The notes beneath the pieces were generated by a model. That model was not told the DNA's origin. It saw only the letters and a list, made by a program, of their open reading frames with translations, and searched no databases. Positions 8,362-14,731 of a stretch of DNA of 22,052 bases are shown here, piece after piece (position 1 is the first letter of the stretch; each line of letters opens with the position of its first letter). The DNA lies in assembly GCA_021778975.1 (NCBI GenBank), contig JAJYBO010000017.1, positions 1 to 22,052 on the forward strand, written 5' to 3'. The DNA comes from Deltaproteobacteria bacterium. Lineage in GTDB: Bacteria; Desulfobacterota; Desulfobacteria; Desulfobacterales; Desulfatirhabdiaceae. The position numbers and the translations under genes were made by a program.

Positions 8362-9921
8362 TCAGATTCTGCGATGAATCCGGTTCAGTCGTTCAAGGAT
8401 TTTTTCAGCAGCCGTTTTCTGAACCGCCGCGGCCGTTACAGGAACGGTTCCGGCAGCCGCTTTGTGTTCGGACATCCGGGATTCGCGCTCTTTGGCTCTT
8501 TGCTGACGGATGGCATCTTCTTCGGCTTCCCGTTTGGCGACTTCGGCTTTAGCGGCGGCTTCCTCATCGGCTTTGGCCTTGGCTTCGGCGTCGGCTTTGG
8601 CTTTGAGTTCGGCGTCCGTTTTAGCCTTGGCGGCAGCCTCGGCACTGGCCTTGGCTTTGGCGGCAGCTTCAGCGTCAGCTTTGACCTTGGCTTCTGCATC
8701 GGCTTTGGCTTTAGCCTCTATTGCAGCGGTATCCACCGCCGGTGCTGCAGGCGCAGCCGTCGGTTGCGGCGCAGCTTTCACTTCGGCTTTGGGGGCTGCT
8801 GCAGCCGGAGCGGCGGCCACTTTGGGAGCTTCGGCCTTGGGGGCTGCTGCGGCAGGAGCCGCCGCCTTGCCCTTGTCTTCCTCGATGGTCAGATCCGGAG
8901 CCGGAGACAAAGACGCCAGATTCAACTCGACATCGTCCAGTTGTTTCTTGGCCGGAGCGACACTGGTCGCCATTCCACCGGAAACCAGAAGATCAATGAA
9001 GGATTTGGCCAGCCGGATGGCTTCCGGATGCCGCATGATCAGAATATCGGCCCCTGCCATCAGATAGGTGACAGCGCCGACGGCTTCCATCAGAATGCCG
9101 CGTTTTTCGGGGTCTCCCAATGTCGGGGCTTCGGCCGCGGTTTGTTTGGCTTCTTTACATTTCCAGACTTCGTTGCCCAGGTTGTTGATGATGGGAAGCT
9201 GGAGTTTGTCGTCGCCCTGCGACATGGCGGCCATCCGAAGGCGTTCCATAACCGAGTAGGAATATTCGAGACCATAGCCCAGTCCACCGGTTGTGGGGTC
9301 TATAATCATGCGGCTGGAAGGCATACCGAGGTTTTCGAGTAGAATATTGATTTGTTTGGCGAGGTTGACGTCAATCGGAGAGGAGGAGATGACGGTGTGG
9401 CCATATCCCATGGCAGCGGCGCCAATTCCTTTGTGGTTTTTATCTTCTACAGGGCCGATTACCAGATCGGCGCCCTGACAATCTTCAGCAATTTTTTTAA
9501 AAACAGCTTCATCTTTTTGAGCGTTGGCGCATCCCCAAATGATGAGTGGCACATTGATGGCCGCCAGCACTTTTTTGACGGTTGCGGACGCTGCTTCGGG
9601 GCTGGCGTCATTACCGTTGGGATCAACGCTTTTTAACTGAAGCACGATCATTTCGGCGCCAAACTGCTCGACGCATTTTTTGGCCCAGGCCGCCGGATCC
9701 GATGCCACATCCTTGAAGTGAGAAAGCGCGGCTTCCGCCCAGTCTTCCGGAGTCATATCCCAGACTTCCATGGCGATTCTGGGTTTGTTGGGTACCTTGC
9801 CCTCAAATTGATAGAACGGATAACAGCTTTCGCCTCCGACCGTTACAGCATTCGCGCCTTTGCCCAGGGTGATTTCCTTGATGGCGCCAGCATATGATTC
9901 TTTAAAAATGTCTAAGCCCAA
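8362..9921 (-). CDS. acsD: corrinoid/iron-sulfur protein small (beta) subunit with long C-terminal tail
   Basis: Residues 1 to about 325 are a normal AcsD TIM barrel (VGGESCYPFYQFEG near 28-41, IDPTTGGLGYGLEYSYSVMER near 207-227), which with AcsC binds the cobamide that carries the methyl group. The usual chain is about 310-325 residues; this one has 519. The extra part is an Ala/Pro linker (about 345-400), an Ala/Lys/Glu-rich region with KAKADAEA-type repeats (about 401-488), a second linker, and a short amphipathic helix ending EKILERLNRIHRRI. The reading frame begins with TTG at 9921, with AAGGAGG at a good distance (5 bases); no in-frame ATG lies close. First gene of the acs operon, behind a 329-base control region, and overlapping a small upstream ORF. 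Confidence 0.93.
   Translation of the reverse strand: MGLDIFKESYAGAIKEITLGKGANAVTVGGESCYPFYQFEGKVPNKPRIAMEVWDMTPEDWAEAALSHFKDVASDPAAWAKKCVEQFGAEMIVLQLKSVDPNGNDASPEAASATVKKVLAAINVPLIIWGCANAQKDEAVFKKIAEDCQGADLVIGPVEDKNHKGIGAAAMGYGHTVISSSPIDVNLAKQINILLENLGMPSSRMIIDPTTGGLGYGLEYSYSVMERLRMAAMSQGDDKLQLPIINNLGNEVWKCKEAKQTAAEAPTLGDPEKRGILMEAVGAVTYLMAGADILIMRHPEAIRLAKSFIDLLVSGGMATSVAPAKKQLDDVELNLASLSPAPDLTIEEDKGKAAAPAAAAPKAEAPKVAAAPAAAAPKAEVKAAPQPTAAPAAPAVDTAAIEAKAKADAEAKVKADAEAAAKAKASAEAAAKAKTDAELKAKADAEAKAKADEEAAAKAEVAKREAEEDAIRQQRAKERESRMSEHKAAAGTVPVTAAAVQKTAAEKILERLNRIHRRI
8455..8720 (-). repeat. low-complexity imperfect repeats encoding the AcsD tail
   Basis: Imperfect GCC/GCT-AAG-rich units encode Ala-Lys-Ala-Asp/Glu steps in residues about 401-488 of AcsD. 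The unit length drifts and the copies vary at third positions, so this is a coding low-complexity tract and not a tandem DNA repeat of fixed period. Its complement gives spurious long open frames on the plus strand. Confidence 0.7.
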
Positions 9922-10024
9922 TGTTACCTCCTTCTTTAGATGGTAAAAAGGTGTTAGAAGTAGAGAAAATCAGTCCAAACGGACTACGGAAAACCTGGAG
10001 ACAGCAACACATGCCGCCTTCCAT
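9902..10024 (-). CDS. possible leader peptide (uORF) upstream of acsD
   Basis: An ATG at 10024 opens a 40-codon frame (or 36 codons from the ATG at 10012, which has GGAAGG just before it). It begins MEGGMCCCLQVFRSPF and stops at 9902, overlapping the acsD TTG start (9921) by 20 bases in another frame. Three successive cysteine codons stand at residues 6-8. Translation would run through the acsD ribosome site, so it could couple or gate acsD translation. There is no homology I recognise; short frames arise by chance, and I hold this as a hypothesis. Confidence 0.25.
   Translation of the reverse strand: MEGGMCCCLQVFRSPFGLIFSTSNTFLPSKEGGNIGLRHF
9972..9985 (-). promoter_or_regulatory. small hairpin in acsD leader
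   Basis: AGTCC (9972-9976) and GGACT (9981-9985) pair around a 4-base loop, inside the candidate uORF and about 50 bases before the acsD start. Short but perfect; on the transcript the GGA is in the stem rather than the loop. Confidence 0.35.
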
Positions 10025-10028
10025 TTGT

Positions 10029-10051
10029 GGGATACCACCTCCTTTTATCCC
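10029..10051 (-). promoter_or_regulatory. acs leader hairpin displaying a Shine-Dalgarno sequence
   Basis: On the transcript, GGGAUA and UAUCCC (10046-10051 and 10029-10034) form a perfect 6-pair stem whose 11-base loop is AAAGGAGGUGG, a near-ideal ribosome-binding sequence. It lies about 110 bases upstream of acsD's own ribosome site. GGA in a hairpin loop is the known recognition feature of CsrA/RsmA proteins, and a second GGA is in the acsD ribosome site, so translational control is plausible. An alternative reading is the ribosome site of the small uORF that starts at 10024. Confidence 0.45.
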
Positions 10052-10069
10052 CTCAAAAAATATCAACAG

Positions 10070-10087
10070 TATCTACCGCGGTAGATA
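10070..10087. promoter_or_regulatory. 18-base perfect palindrome, candidate operator
   Basis: TATCTACCGCGGTAGATA is self-complementary over all 18 bases, with no spacer. It sits about 150 bases upstream of the acsD start in the only long non-coding stretch before the acs operon. The length and exact dyad suit a dimeric repressor or activator site; the regulator is unknown. Confidence 0.55.
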
Positions 10088-10129
10088 GAAGTCTGGTAAT
10101 TTGATACAATATTTCAATCTATCAACAAA

Positions 10130-10144
10130 CTGATACCATATCAG
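10130..10144. promoter_or_regulatory. 15-base palindrome overlapping the proposed acs -10 element
   Basis: CTGATACCATATCAG has 6-base arms around a 3-base centre. Its centre contains the minus-strand hexamer TATGGT (10135-10140), proposed as a -10 element, so a protein bound here would block the promoter. TGATAC also occurs at 10102-10107, 29 bases away in direct orientation. Confidence 0.45.
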
Positions 10145-10162
10145 ACTGTATTGTATTTTCAA
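10135..10162 (-). promoter_or_regulatory. candidate promoter for the acs operon
   Basis: The minus strand has TTGAAA (10157-10162) as -35 and TATGGT (10135-10140) as -10, 16 bases apart. That would give a leader of about 200 bases to acsD, with room for the structures described. The match is fair, not strong. A second possible -35, TTGACA at 10236-10241, has only TAGGCG at the right distance. Confidence 0.3.
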
Positions 10163-10250
10163 ACAGCGACGGTTTGGAAGAGTTGGAACAAAAACACACA
10201 TTGGAATATTAACGCCTATCTCAAGATCATGATTTTGTCAAAGTGTTTTT

Positions 10251-11198
10251 TTATCTTTGCGCCAGAATTCGGATCAGGACGATGGTCATCAGCGCCACCG
10301 GGTAATAGCTGGCTCTGTTAAAAAGCACCATCGCATCCTGACAGGATTGGCGATTCCAAAGGCGCAGAGCGGGAAACAGCAACAAATACACCCCGGCCAG
10401 CAGAGCGGCCAGCAGATATATCGCTGCGTACGAGGCAAGCGCGGATCTGAATACCATCGCATTCAAGAGCAGCGCCATCAGGATGCTGGCGACAATCAAC
10501 AGGGCGGATCGGCGAGGCCCCAAACGCACAGGAACTGTTTTTGCCCCAAAACGAGTGTCCGGACCGATATCCGTCCAGTCATTCGGAATATTCTGGCCGC
10601 CAATTTCCCAGAAAAACAGGCATAAGAAAAGAAACATGATAAACGCCGCCGAGGGCGATCTGTCAACAGCAAACACCGCGGCAACCGCGCCCAGCGTTTT
10701 GACGGCGCCGCTGACAAGAACACGGTAATGACTGATTCGCCATAACAGACAGTACATGCTTTCCAGAAGGCATCCGGCGGCAAAAATCCATAAGCAGACA
10801 GGGTTCAGCAGACAGGCGCAGACAATGGCGACCATCGCCCATCCGGCTGTCCACATCACCCCCTGTTTCAGTGTCAGAAATCCACAAGCCATTGGATGGC
10901 GCACCAGTACGGCATCCAGATCGCCGGGGGTGACACAAACGCCTTCTTTTTGTAGTTTTTCTCGATCATGCCGATAATCCACGATATCATTGAGGGCATA
11001 TACCGCCGTGTAGCCGGCGAATGTGGTCAAAAGGCCCAGCAGCGTTACGGAGACAGGTGGCGGATGTCCCAGCCATACCAGCGCCGCAAAGGCCGGTGTC
11101 GCCATATCAATCACTCCGTGAGGCGTTCTGGAAAGCGCGAAAAAAAGTTTGAGACGGGAAAAAAAGATGGACAACCGGTTCGATGGTTGCAATGTCAT
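10251..11198 (-). CDS. UbiA-family membrane prenyltransferase
   Basis: A 315-residue integral membrane protein with about eight or nine hydrophobic helices. Both Asp-rich, Mg-diphosphate-binding motifs are present: N70-D71-xx-D74-xxx-D78 (NDIVDYRHD) and D207-xx-D210-xxx-D214 (DWTDIGPDTRFGAKTVPVRLG), the hallmark of the UbiA/MenA/CtaB superfamily, which attaches prenyl chains to aromatic or other acceptors. The start has GAGG about 13 bases and TTTGGA closer upstream. I cannot tell the acceptor: a quinone, haem O/A-type tetrapyrrole and glycerol-phosphate lipid substrates are all possible. It stands alone between dsrC (separated by a terminator-like hairpin) and the acs control region, on the same strand; a functional link to either neighbour is not evident. 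Confidence 0.85.
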   Translation of the reverse strand: MTLQPSNRLSIFFSRLKLFFALSRTPHGVIDMATPAFAALVWLGHPPPVSVTLLGLLTTFAGYTAVYALNDIVDYRHDREKLQKEGVCVTPGDLDAVLVRHPMACGFLTLKQGVMWTAGWAMVAIVCACLLNPVCLWIFAAGCLLESMYCLLWRISHYRVLVSGAVKTLGAVAAVFAVDRSPSAAFIMFLFLCLFFWEIGGQNIPNDWTDIGPDTRFGAKTVPVRLGPRRSALLIVASILMALLLNAMVFRSALASYAAIYLLAALLAGVYLLLFPALRLWNRQSCQDAMVLFNRASYYPVALMTIVLIRILAQR

Positions 11199-11300
11199 GA
11201 ACGTTCCAAACCTCGTTTAGACGGTTGCATATTTAGCTATTGCCGTCGGAGCGCAATGTATAATGAGGAAAAACGGTAAGACAATGGAAGGAATAAAACA

Positions 11301-11350
11301 GGAACTCCGGAAAGTTCCATGACACCCATAATACGGGAATTTTCCGGAGT
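11301..11350 (-). terminator. terminator-like hairpin after dsrC, with an alternative fold
   Basis: ACTCCGGAAA (11304-11313) pairs perfectly with TTTCCGGAGT (11341-11350) around 27 bases. The 3' arm on the minus strand is followed by TCCTGTTTTATTCC, a weak U-tract. A shorter hairpin, GGAAC/GTTCC at 11301-11305 and 11314-11318, shares part of one arm and is mutually exclusive with the long stem. It starts 26 bases after the dsrC stop. Termination is the likeliest role. Confidence 0.6.
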
Positions 11351-11376
11351 ATAACGTCATCTGGGTACAAAAAAAA

Positions 11377-11694
11377 TCAAACGCAGCCTGTCGGTTTGGG
11401 AAGGCCGGCCATTTTGCAGGCTCCTTTACCCGGACCTGACGGGAAGAGTTCATAAATGTGTTTCAGCTTAAAACCGGTCACTTTGGAAAGCACCCGCACC
11501 ATCGGCGCAATACCGTTCTTTTCGTAGTATTCTCTGAGCATCGAAATGACCTTGCGGTGTTCTTCGTTCAGCTCATCAATACCTTCTTCTTTCTTGACGT
11601 ATTGCACCCATGCTTCGGACCAGTTGGTATAAGTATCAATAAACCCATCCTCATCCACCATAAACTTGGTTCCCTGAAATTCAATTTCTGGCAT
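11377..11694 (-). CDS. dsrC: DsrC, sulfur-carrier partner of dissimilatory sulfite reductase
   Basis: DsrC carries sulfite-derived sulfur as a trisulfide between its two C-terminal cysteines during sulfite reduction by DsrAB. This 105-residue protein has the full C-terminal arm, ending KGACKMAGLPKPTGCV, with C93 and the penultimate C104 eleven positions apart, exactly as in DsrC of sulfate reducers; TusE-type relatives lack C93. The ATG at 11694 has AAGGAGG 6 bases upstream. The gene follows flxA-like by 150 bases with a good promoter in the gap, so it is probably transcribed on its own as well as by readthrough. In most sulfate reducers dsrC is away from dsrAB, as here; its place behind an Hdr/Flx cluster is informative, since DsrC disulfide or trisulfide is a proposed substrate of Hdr-type proteins. 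Confidence 0.96.
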   Translation of the reverse strand: MPEIEFQGTKFMVDEDGFIDTYTNWSEAWVQYVKKEEGIDELNEEHRKVISMLREYYEKNGIAPMVRVLSKVTGFKLKHIYELFPSGPGKGACKMAGLPKPTGCV

Positions 11695-11765
11695 TTAATT
11701 CCTCCTTGGTTTGTTTTAATTATGCTTCTGGCGTTCTGCCTGTGATCTTAACGTATAAGTTCTTC

Positions 11766-11794
11766 TCTCTATAGCATCATTCTGGTATTGTCAA
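11766..11794 (-). promoter_or_regulatory. dsrC: candidate dsrC promoter TTGACA-N17-TAGAGA
   Basis: A perfect -35 hexamer TTGACA (11789-11794) and TAGAGA (11766-11771) are 17 bases apart, upstream of dsrC. The same two hexamers with the same spacing occur before the hdrA operon. A register two bases earlier gives TATAGA with 15-base spacing. The leader would be about 65-75 bases. Confidence 0.6.
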
Positions 11795-11827
11795 TATGAA
11801 ATAAATCAAATTCAATATGTTTCTATC

Positions 11828-11845
11828 ATATCCATTCCCGGATAT
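11828..11845 (-). promoter_or_regulatory. short stem-loop at the flxA-like stop codon
   Basis: ATATCC (11828-11833) and GGATAT (11840-11845) pair around a 6-base loop directly at the flxA-like stop codon. No U-tract follows, so it is at best a weak terminator or a 3'-end stabiliser for the upstream operon. Confidence 0.3.
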
Positions 11846-12690
11846 CAATACTCCTTAGGCATGGTATTGAGCTGCGCCAATGTGAACACCGGGCCGTCCT
11901 TACAGACGAATTCTTTGCCGACATTACATCTGCCGCACATGCCGATGCCGCACTTCATGCGGTTTTCCAGCGACATGATGATGTGATCATGCGCATACCC
12001 CATTTTGTCCAAAACCGGCTGGGTGAACTTAATCATGATCGGCGGGCCGCAGATGATGGCGTATGTGTCACTGTCTGCCTGCGGCGCTTTCTGCTCCGTG
12101 ATGGTGGGAACGAACCCCACGTTGTATTTCCAGTCGGGATCTGTGGCGCCATCCACGGTGATGTGCATCTTGATGTCGTCACGGCGTTCCCAGGCCGCCA
12201 GTTCATCGCGGTACAAAAGCATCCCCGGTGTTCTGGCGCCGTAAATCACATTGATTTCCTTGAATTTCGAGCGATTCGCCGGATCCAGCATATAGACGAT
12301 GGACGCGCGCAGCGTGGTGAAGGCGAACCCGCCGCCGATGATGACGACGTTTTTGCCTTCCAGAACGTCCCAGGGATAGGAATTGCCCAGCGGCCCCCGG
12401 ATGCCCATGATATCGCCGACTTTCATGCTGTGCAGGAACGTGGAGACCAGCCCCACCCTGTTGACCGTGAACTTGACAAACCCTTTTTCCGTCGGTGACG
12501 AGGCGATACCGATGGGGATTTCCCCCTTGCCGGTAACGGACAGCTCGGCGAACTGGCCGGCTCTGTAAGCGAACTTCTCTTCATCCGCAGGATTCAGAAA
12601 AACAAACTTGAATGTTTTGAGATTTTTATCTTCGGTTTCGGTGATGATTTCATCAATACGAACCGGATAAGGCAAATATGGATTCTGCAC
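11845..12690 (-). CDS. FAD/NAD(P)-binding oxidoreductase, FlxA-like
   Basis: A 281-residue ferredoxin-NADP reductase-type flavoprotein as found in FlxA and in sulfhydrogenase gamma / anaerobic sulfite reductase B. An FAD-binding segment RAGQFAEL lies near 43-50; the nucleotide-binding site has GGGFAFTTLRASI (about 118-130, where many relatives have GGGIGxAPL) and CGPPIMI (about 223-229). A C-terminal [2Fe-2S] site has Cys in KCGIGMCGRCNVGKEFVC (C-x4-C-x2-C-x7-C). It would exchange electrons between NAD(P)H and the Fe-S proteins encoded just upstream. The start is GTG at 12690 with AAAGGGGGT before it, 18 bases after the flxB-like stop. Last gene of the tight operon; an NADH or NADPH preference cannot be read from the sequence. 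Confidence 0.85.
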   Translation of the reverse strand: MQNPYLPYPVRIDEIITETEDKNLKTFKFVFLNPADEEKFAYRAGQFAELSVTGKGEIPIGIASSPTEKGFVKFTVNRVGLVSTFLHSMKVGDIMGIRGPLGNSYPWDVLEGKNVVIIGGGFAFTTLRASIVYMLDPANRSKFKEINVIYGARTPGMLLYRDELAAWERRDDIKMHITVDGATDPDWKYNVGFVPTITEQKAPQADSDTYAIICGPPIMIKFTQPVLDKMGYAHDHIIMSLENRMKCGIGMCGRCNVGKEFVCKDGPVFTLAQLNTMPKEY

Positions 12691-12708
12691 AGTACACCCC
12701 CTTTATGG

Positions 12709-13767
12709 CTAAGCCGGGCAGACGCAGGCTGCGGGATCATAGTCGTTCATCTGATTGCAGACCTTGCGAATATCAATGTTGACCGGACAGAGACGGATGC
12801 ACCGACCACAGCCCACACACTGGATTCCATCATCGTATTTTTCGACATAGTACTTCAACTTGTGCATGAACCGCTGACGGACCCTCTGCACTTTCACACT
12901 TCGCGGGTTATGCCCGCTGCCATGCAGGGTGAACATCGGAAACATGCAGCTATCCCAGTTACGCATGCGGATTCCTGACGTTCCGCGGACTTCATCCTGA
13001 ATGTCGAAACACCAGCAGGTGGGGCATGAATAGGTGCAGGTGCCGCAATTGATGCAGGAAAAGGCCGCATCTTCCCAGAACGGAGCGTCATAAAGCTGCG
13101 TGGTCGGCCTGGTTTTCAGGTTATCCGTCCGGACATTCGACGTGATTTTGGTTTCAGCCGCCTGTTTCAGGGCTTCCACCTTGCCGGAGGCGTCCGTCGC
13201 CGATGCCCATCCGCCGGCGGAAAGCCATTTATCACCTTTGTCCGTCAGGGATTTTGCCACGAAACTGTCTCCGACATCCACCAGCAGAACATCCAGCCCG
13301 GTTTCATTGAAGGGGCCGCCGCCGGCGGACGTACAAAAACAGGTGCTGCACGGGGCGTTACAGGCGAGCCCGATAAATGTCATGGAATTGTACGCCTCCA
13401 GCCAGTACGGATCCTGATACTGCGGCGTATCGAAATTGCGTTTCACCAAAAGAAACGCTGCCGCGTCGCAGGGACGAATGCCGACAACCGCCTTGGGCGC
13501 GATATCTTTCCGGACCTCTTTCAGAATATGATGGCCTTCTTTGGCTTCATCCAGAGAATAGGTGAACATGGGATCGGTTTGCGGTTCCACCAGAAATTTG
13601 GGTGAAAGACGCGTATTGTTGTATGCCATGTCCGGCTGCTCTCCGGGCCCCAGGGCTTTGAAACTGTGCCACTCTTTTTCTTTCACAGGGCCGAATACCT
13701 GAAAAGCCGATTTTGTCTTTTCGAGGCCAGACGCCCAGTCTTTCTTGTCAATCGTGATGACTTTCAT
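12709..13767 (-). CDS. iron-sulfur protein, FlxB / sulfhydrogenase-beta-like
   Basis: A 352-residue soluble Fe-S protein related to the beta subunit of sulfhydrogenases, AsrA and FlxB. Two ferredoxin-like [4Fe-4S] motifs are clear: C238-x2-C241-x2-C244-x3-C248 (CINCGTCTYSC) and C317-x2-C320-x2-C323-x3-C327 (CVGCGRCIRLC). Additional cysteines stand in ACNAPCSTCFC (136-145), in PTCWCFD (249-255) and near the end (ACVCPA). It should pass electrons between the FlxA-like flavoprotein and the FlxC/MvhD proteins. The ATG at 13767 has only a weak ribosome site (AAGGTC) and lies 15 bases after the flxC-like stop, so translational coupling is likely. Family membership good; the exact Flx equivalence is inferred from gene order. 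Confidence 0.82.
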   Translation of the reverse strand: MKVITIDKKDWASGLEKTKSAFQVFGPVKEKEWHSFKALGPGEQPDMAYNNTRLSPKFLVEPQTDPMFTYSLDEAKEGHHILKEVRKDIAPKAVVGIRPCDAAAFLLVKRNFDTPQYQDPYWLEAYNSMTFIGLACNAPCSTCFCTSAGGGPFNETGLDVLLVDVGDSFVAKSLTDKGDKWLSAGGWASATDASGKVEALKQAAETKITSNVRTDNLKTRPTTQLYDAPFWEDAAFSCINCGTCTYSCPTCWCFDIQDEVRGTSGIRMRNWDSCMFPMFTLHGSGHNPRSVKVQRVRQRFMHKLKYYVEKYDDGIQCVGCGRCIRLCPVNIDIRKVCNQMNDYDPAACVCPA

Positions 13768-13782
13768 AATAACAGACCTTAT

Positions 13783-14730
13783 TTATTTAATAAAATCATT
13801 GGGGTCATTCGGTTTGTACGTATCCAGCGGCGGACGCTGATCAAGGGTCAGACCGGCTTCCCATCCGAACATATCCAGAACATCTTTGTTGAGTTTGCTG
13901 GTAAGCTGCCGAACCTTGATGCCCATAGGACAGGCCCGTTCACATGCGCCGCAGTCCGTACACCGTCCGGCGCAGTGGTACGCCCGCAGAAAATGGAATG
14001 TCCGGATATCAATGGGGTTCTGGCCCTTGCCAACCCACTGGGGGCGGGATTCCTCCACAAAACAGGTGGGGCAGTAGCACAGTGGGCAGGCGTTGCGGCA
14101 GGCGTAGCACCGGACGCACGGCGCCAGCAGATCTTCAAAATATCGCCATTTTTCCTGAGGCGACAGGGCCTCGACCCGACGCACTTCCGCAAACCGGTCA
14201 ATGCCCGTCTGCTCCGCCACGAGTTCTCCCACCAGCTCGTCATAAATGACCGGATTGCGGTGGGCGCAGAGCGCACAGTTTTCCTGAAGCATTTCCATCC
14301 GGCTCAGCGTTTGGACGGCGCCTCCGGCGGTCACGCTGAGGACATCGCCATCCTCCGTCACGGCTTCGATATCGCCGCCGCAGGCGGCGGCGACTTTCCG
14401 CTTATCCACCATGCCCTGACAGGGGACGCCGATAACGTGCAGTTTTTCCCGCTTGATTTTATTTTCGACGATATGGGTTACGATGTTTCGGGAATCGCAT
14501 CCTTTGGCCACAATCGCAATTTTTTCTTTCCGATCGGTCAGATAATTGGCCAGATTGATACCGCAGTTGCTGTCCCACACCAGTTGACGGACATCTTCCG
14601 GCCGGCGAATGAAACAGGGTTCATTCATCATCGGCAGGGTTCCCTTCCGGAAACCGACGACCATCTCGACGCTGCCTTCTTTCAAGAGCCGCTCTGCGGT
14701 CTCTTTGATTTTATCTTGGTATCCAGACAT
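13783..14730 (-). CDS. iron-sulfur protein, FlxC-like (FrhB/FdhB-related)
   Basis: A 315-residue protein whose N-terminal half (VAKGCDSRNIVTHIVEN about 74-90, GVPCQGMVDKRK about 101-112) recalls coenzyme F420 hydrogenase/dehydrogenase beta-type proteins. The C-terminal part carries two [4Fe-4S] motifs: C205-x2-C208-x2-C211-x3-C215 followed by CYCPTC, and C257-x2-C260-x2-C263-x3-C267. Flx clusters of sulfate reducers encode a protein of this kind between the flavoprotein/Fe-S pair and the MvhD-like subunit. The ATG at 14730 lies one base after the mvhD stop codon, so the two are translationally coupled. It has no signal peptide and acts in the cytoplasm. The precise role within the complex is unknown. 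Confidence 0.8.
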   Translation of the reverse strand: MSGYQDKIKETAERLLKEGSVEMVVGFRKGTLPMMNEPCFIRRPEDVRQLVWDSNCGINLANYLTDRKEKIAIVAKGCDSRNIVTHIVENKIKREKLHVIGVPCQGMVDKRKVAAACGGDIEAVTEDGDVLSVTAGGAVQTLSRMEMLQENCALCAHRNPVIYDELVGELVAEQTGIDRFAEVRRVEALSPQEKWRYFEDLLAPCVRCYACRNACPLCYCPTCFVEESRPQWVGKGQNPIDIRTFHFLRAYHCAGRCTDCGACERACPMGIKVRQLTSKLNKDVLDMFGWEAGLTLDQRPPLDTYKPNDPNDFIK

Positions 14731-14731
14731 G

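Larger units (their letters stand above)
9922..10250. other. non-coding region between the prenyltransferase gene and acsD
   Basis: This 329-base gap is distinctly AT-richer than the flanking genes around 10060-10250. It holds the two palindromes, the candidate promoter, the hairpin with an exposed ribosome site and the uORF, listed separately. I see no tRNA or other RNA gene, and no clear terminator for the prenyltransferase gene that ends at 10251. Confidence 0.7.

Noticed and set aside
8455..8720. CRISPR or tandem-repeat array
   Set aside because: No constant repeat or spacer length; the pattern follows codon repetition in the AcsD tail.
8374..9342. 322-codon plus-strand Gly/Phe-rich frame resembling a repetitive structural protein
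   Set aside because: It is the complement of the Ala/Lys/Glu tail and barrel of acsD.
10213..10241. TTGACA-N17-TAGGCG as a third copy of the shared promoter
   Set aside because: The -10 match is poor and it lies about 320 bases from acsD; kept only as an alternative.
11843..11845. TGA at the end of the flxA-like gene as a Sec codon
   Set aside because: The protein already has full family length and its [2Fe-2S] motif; nothing recognisable follows.
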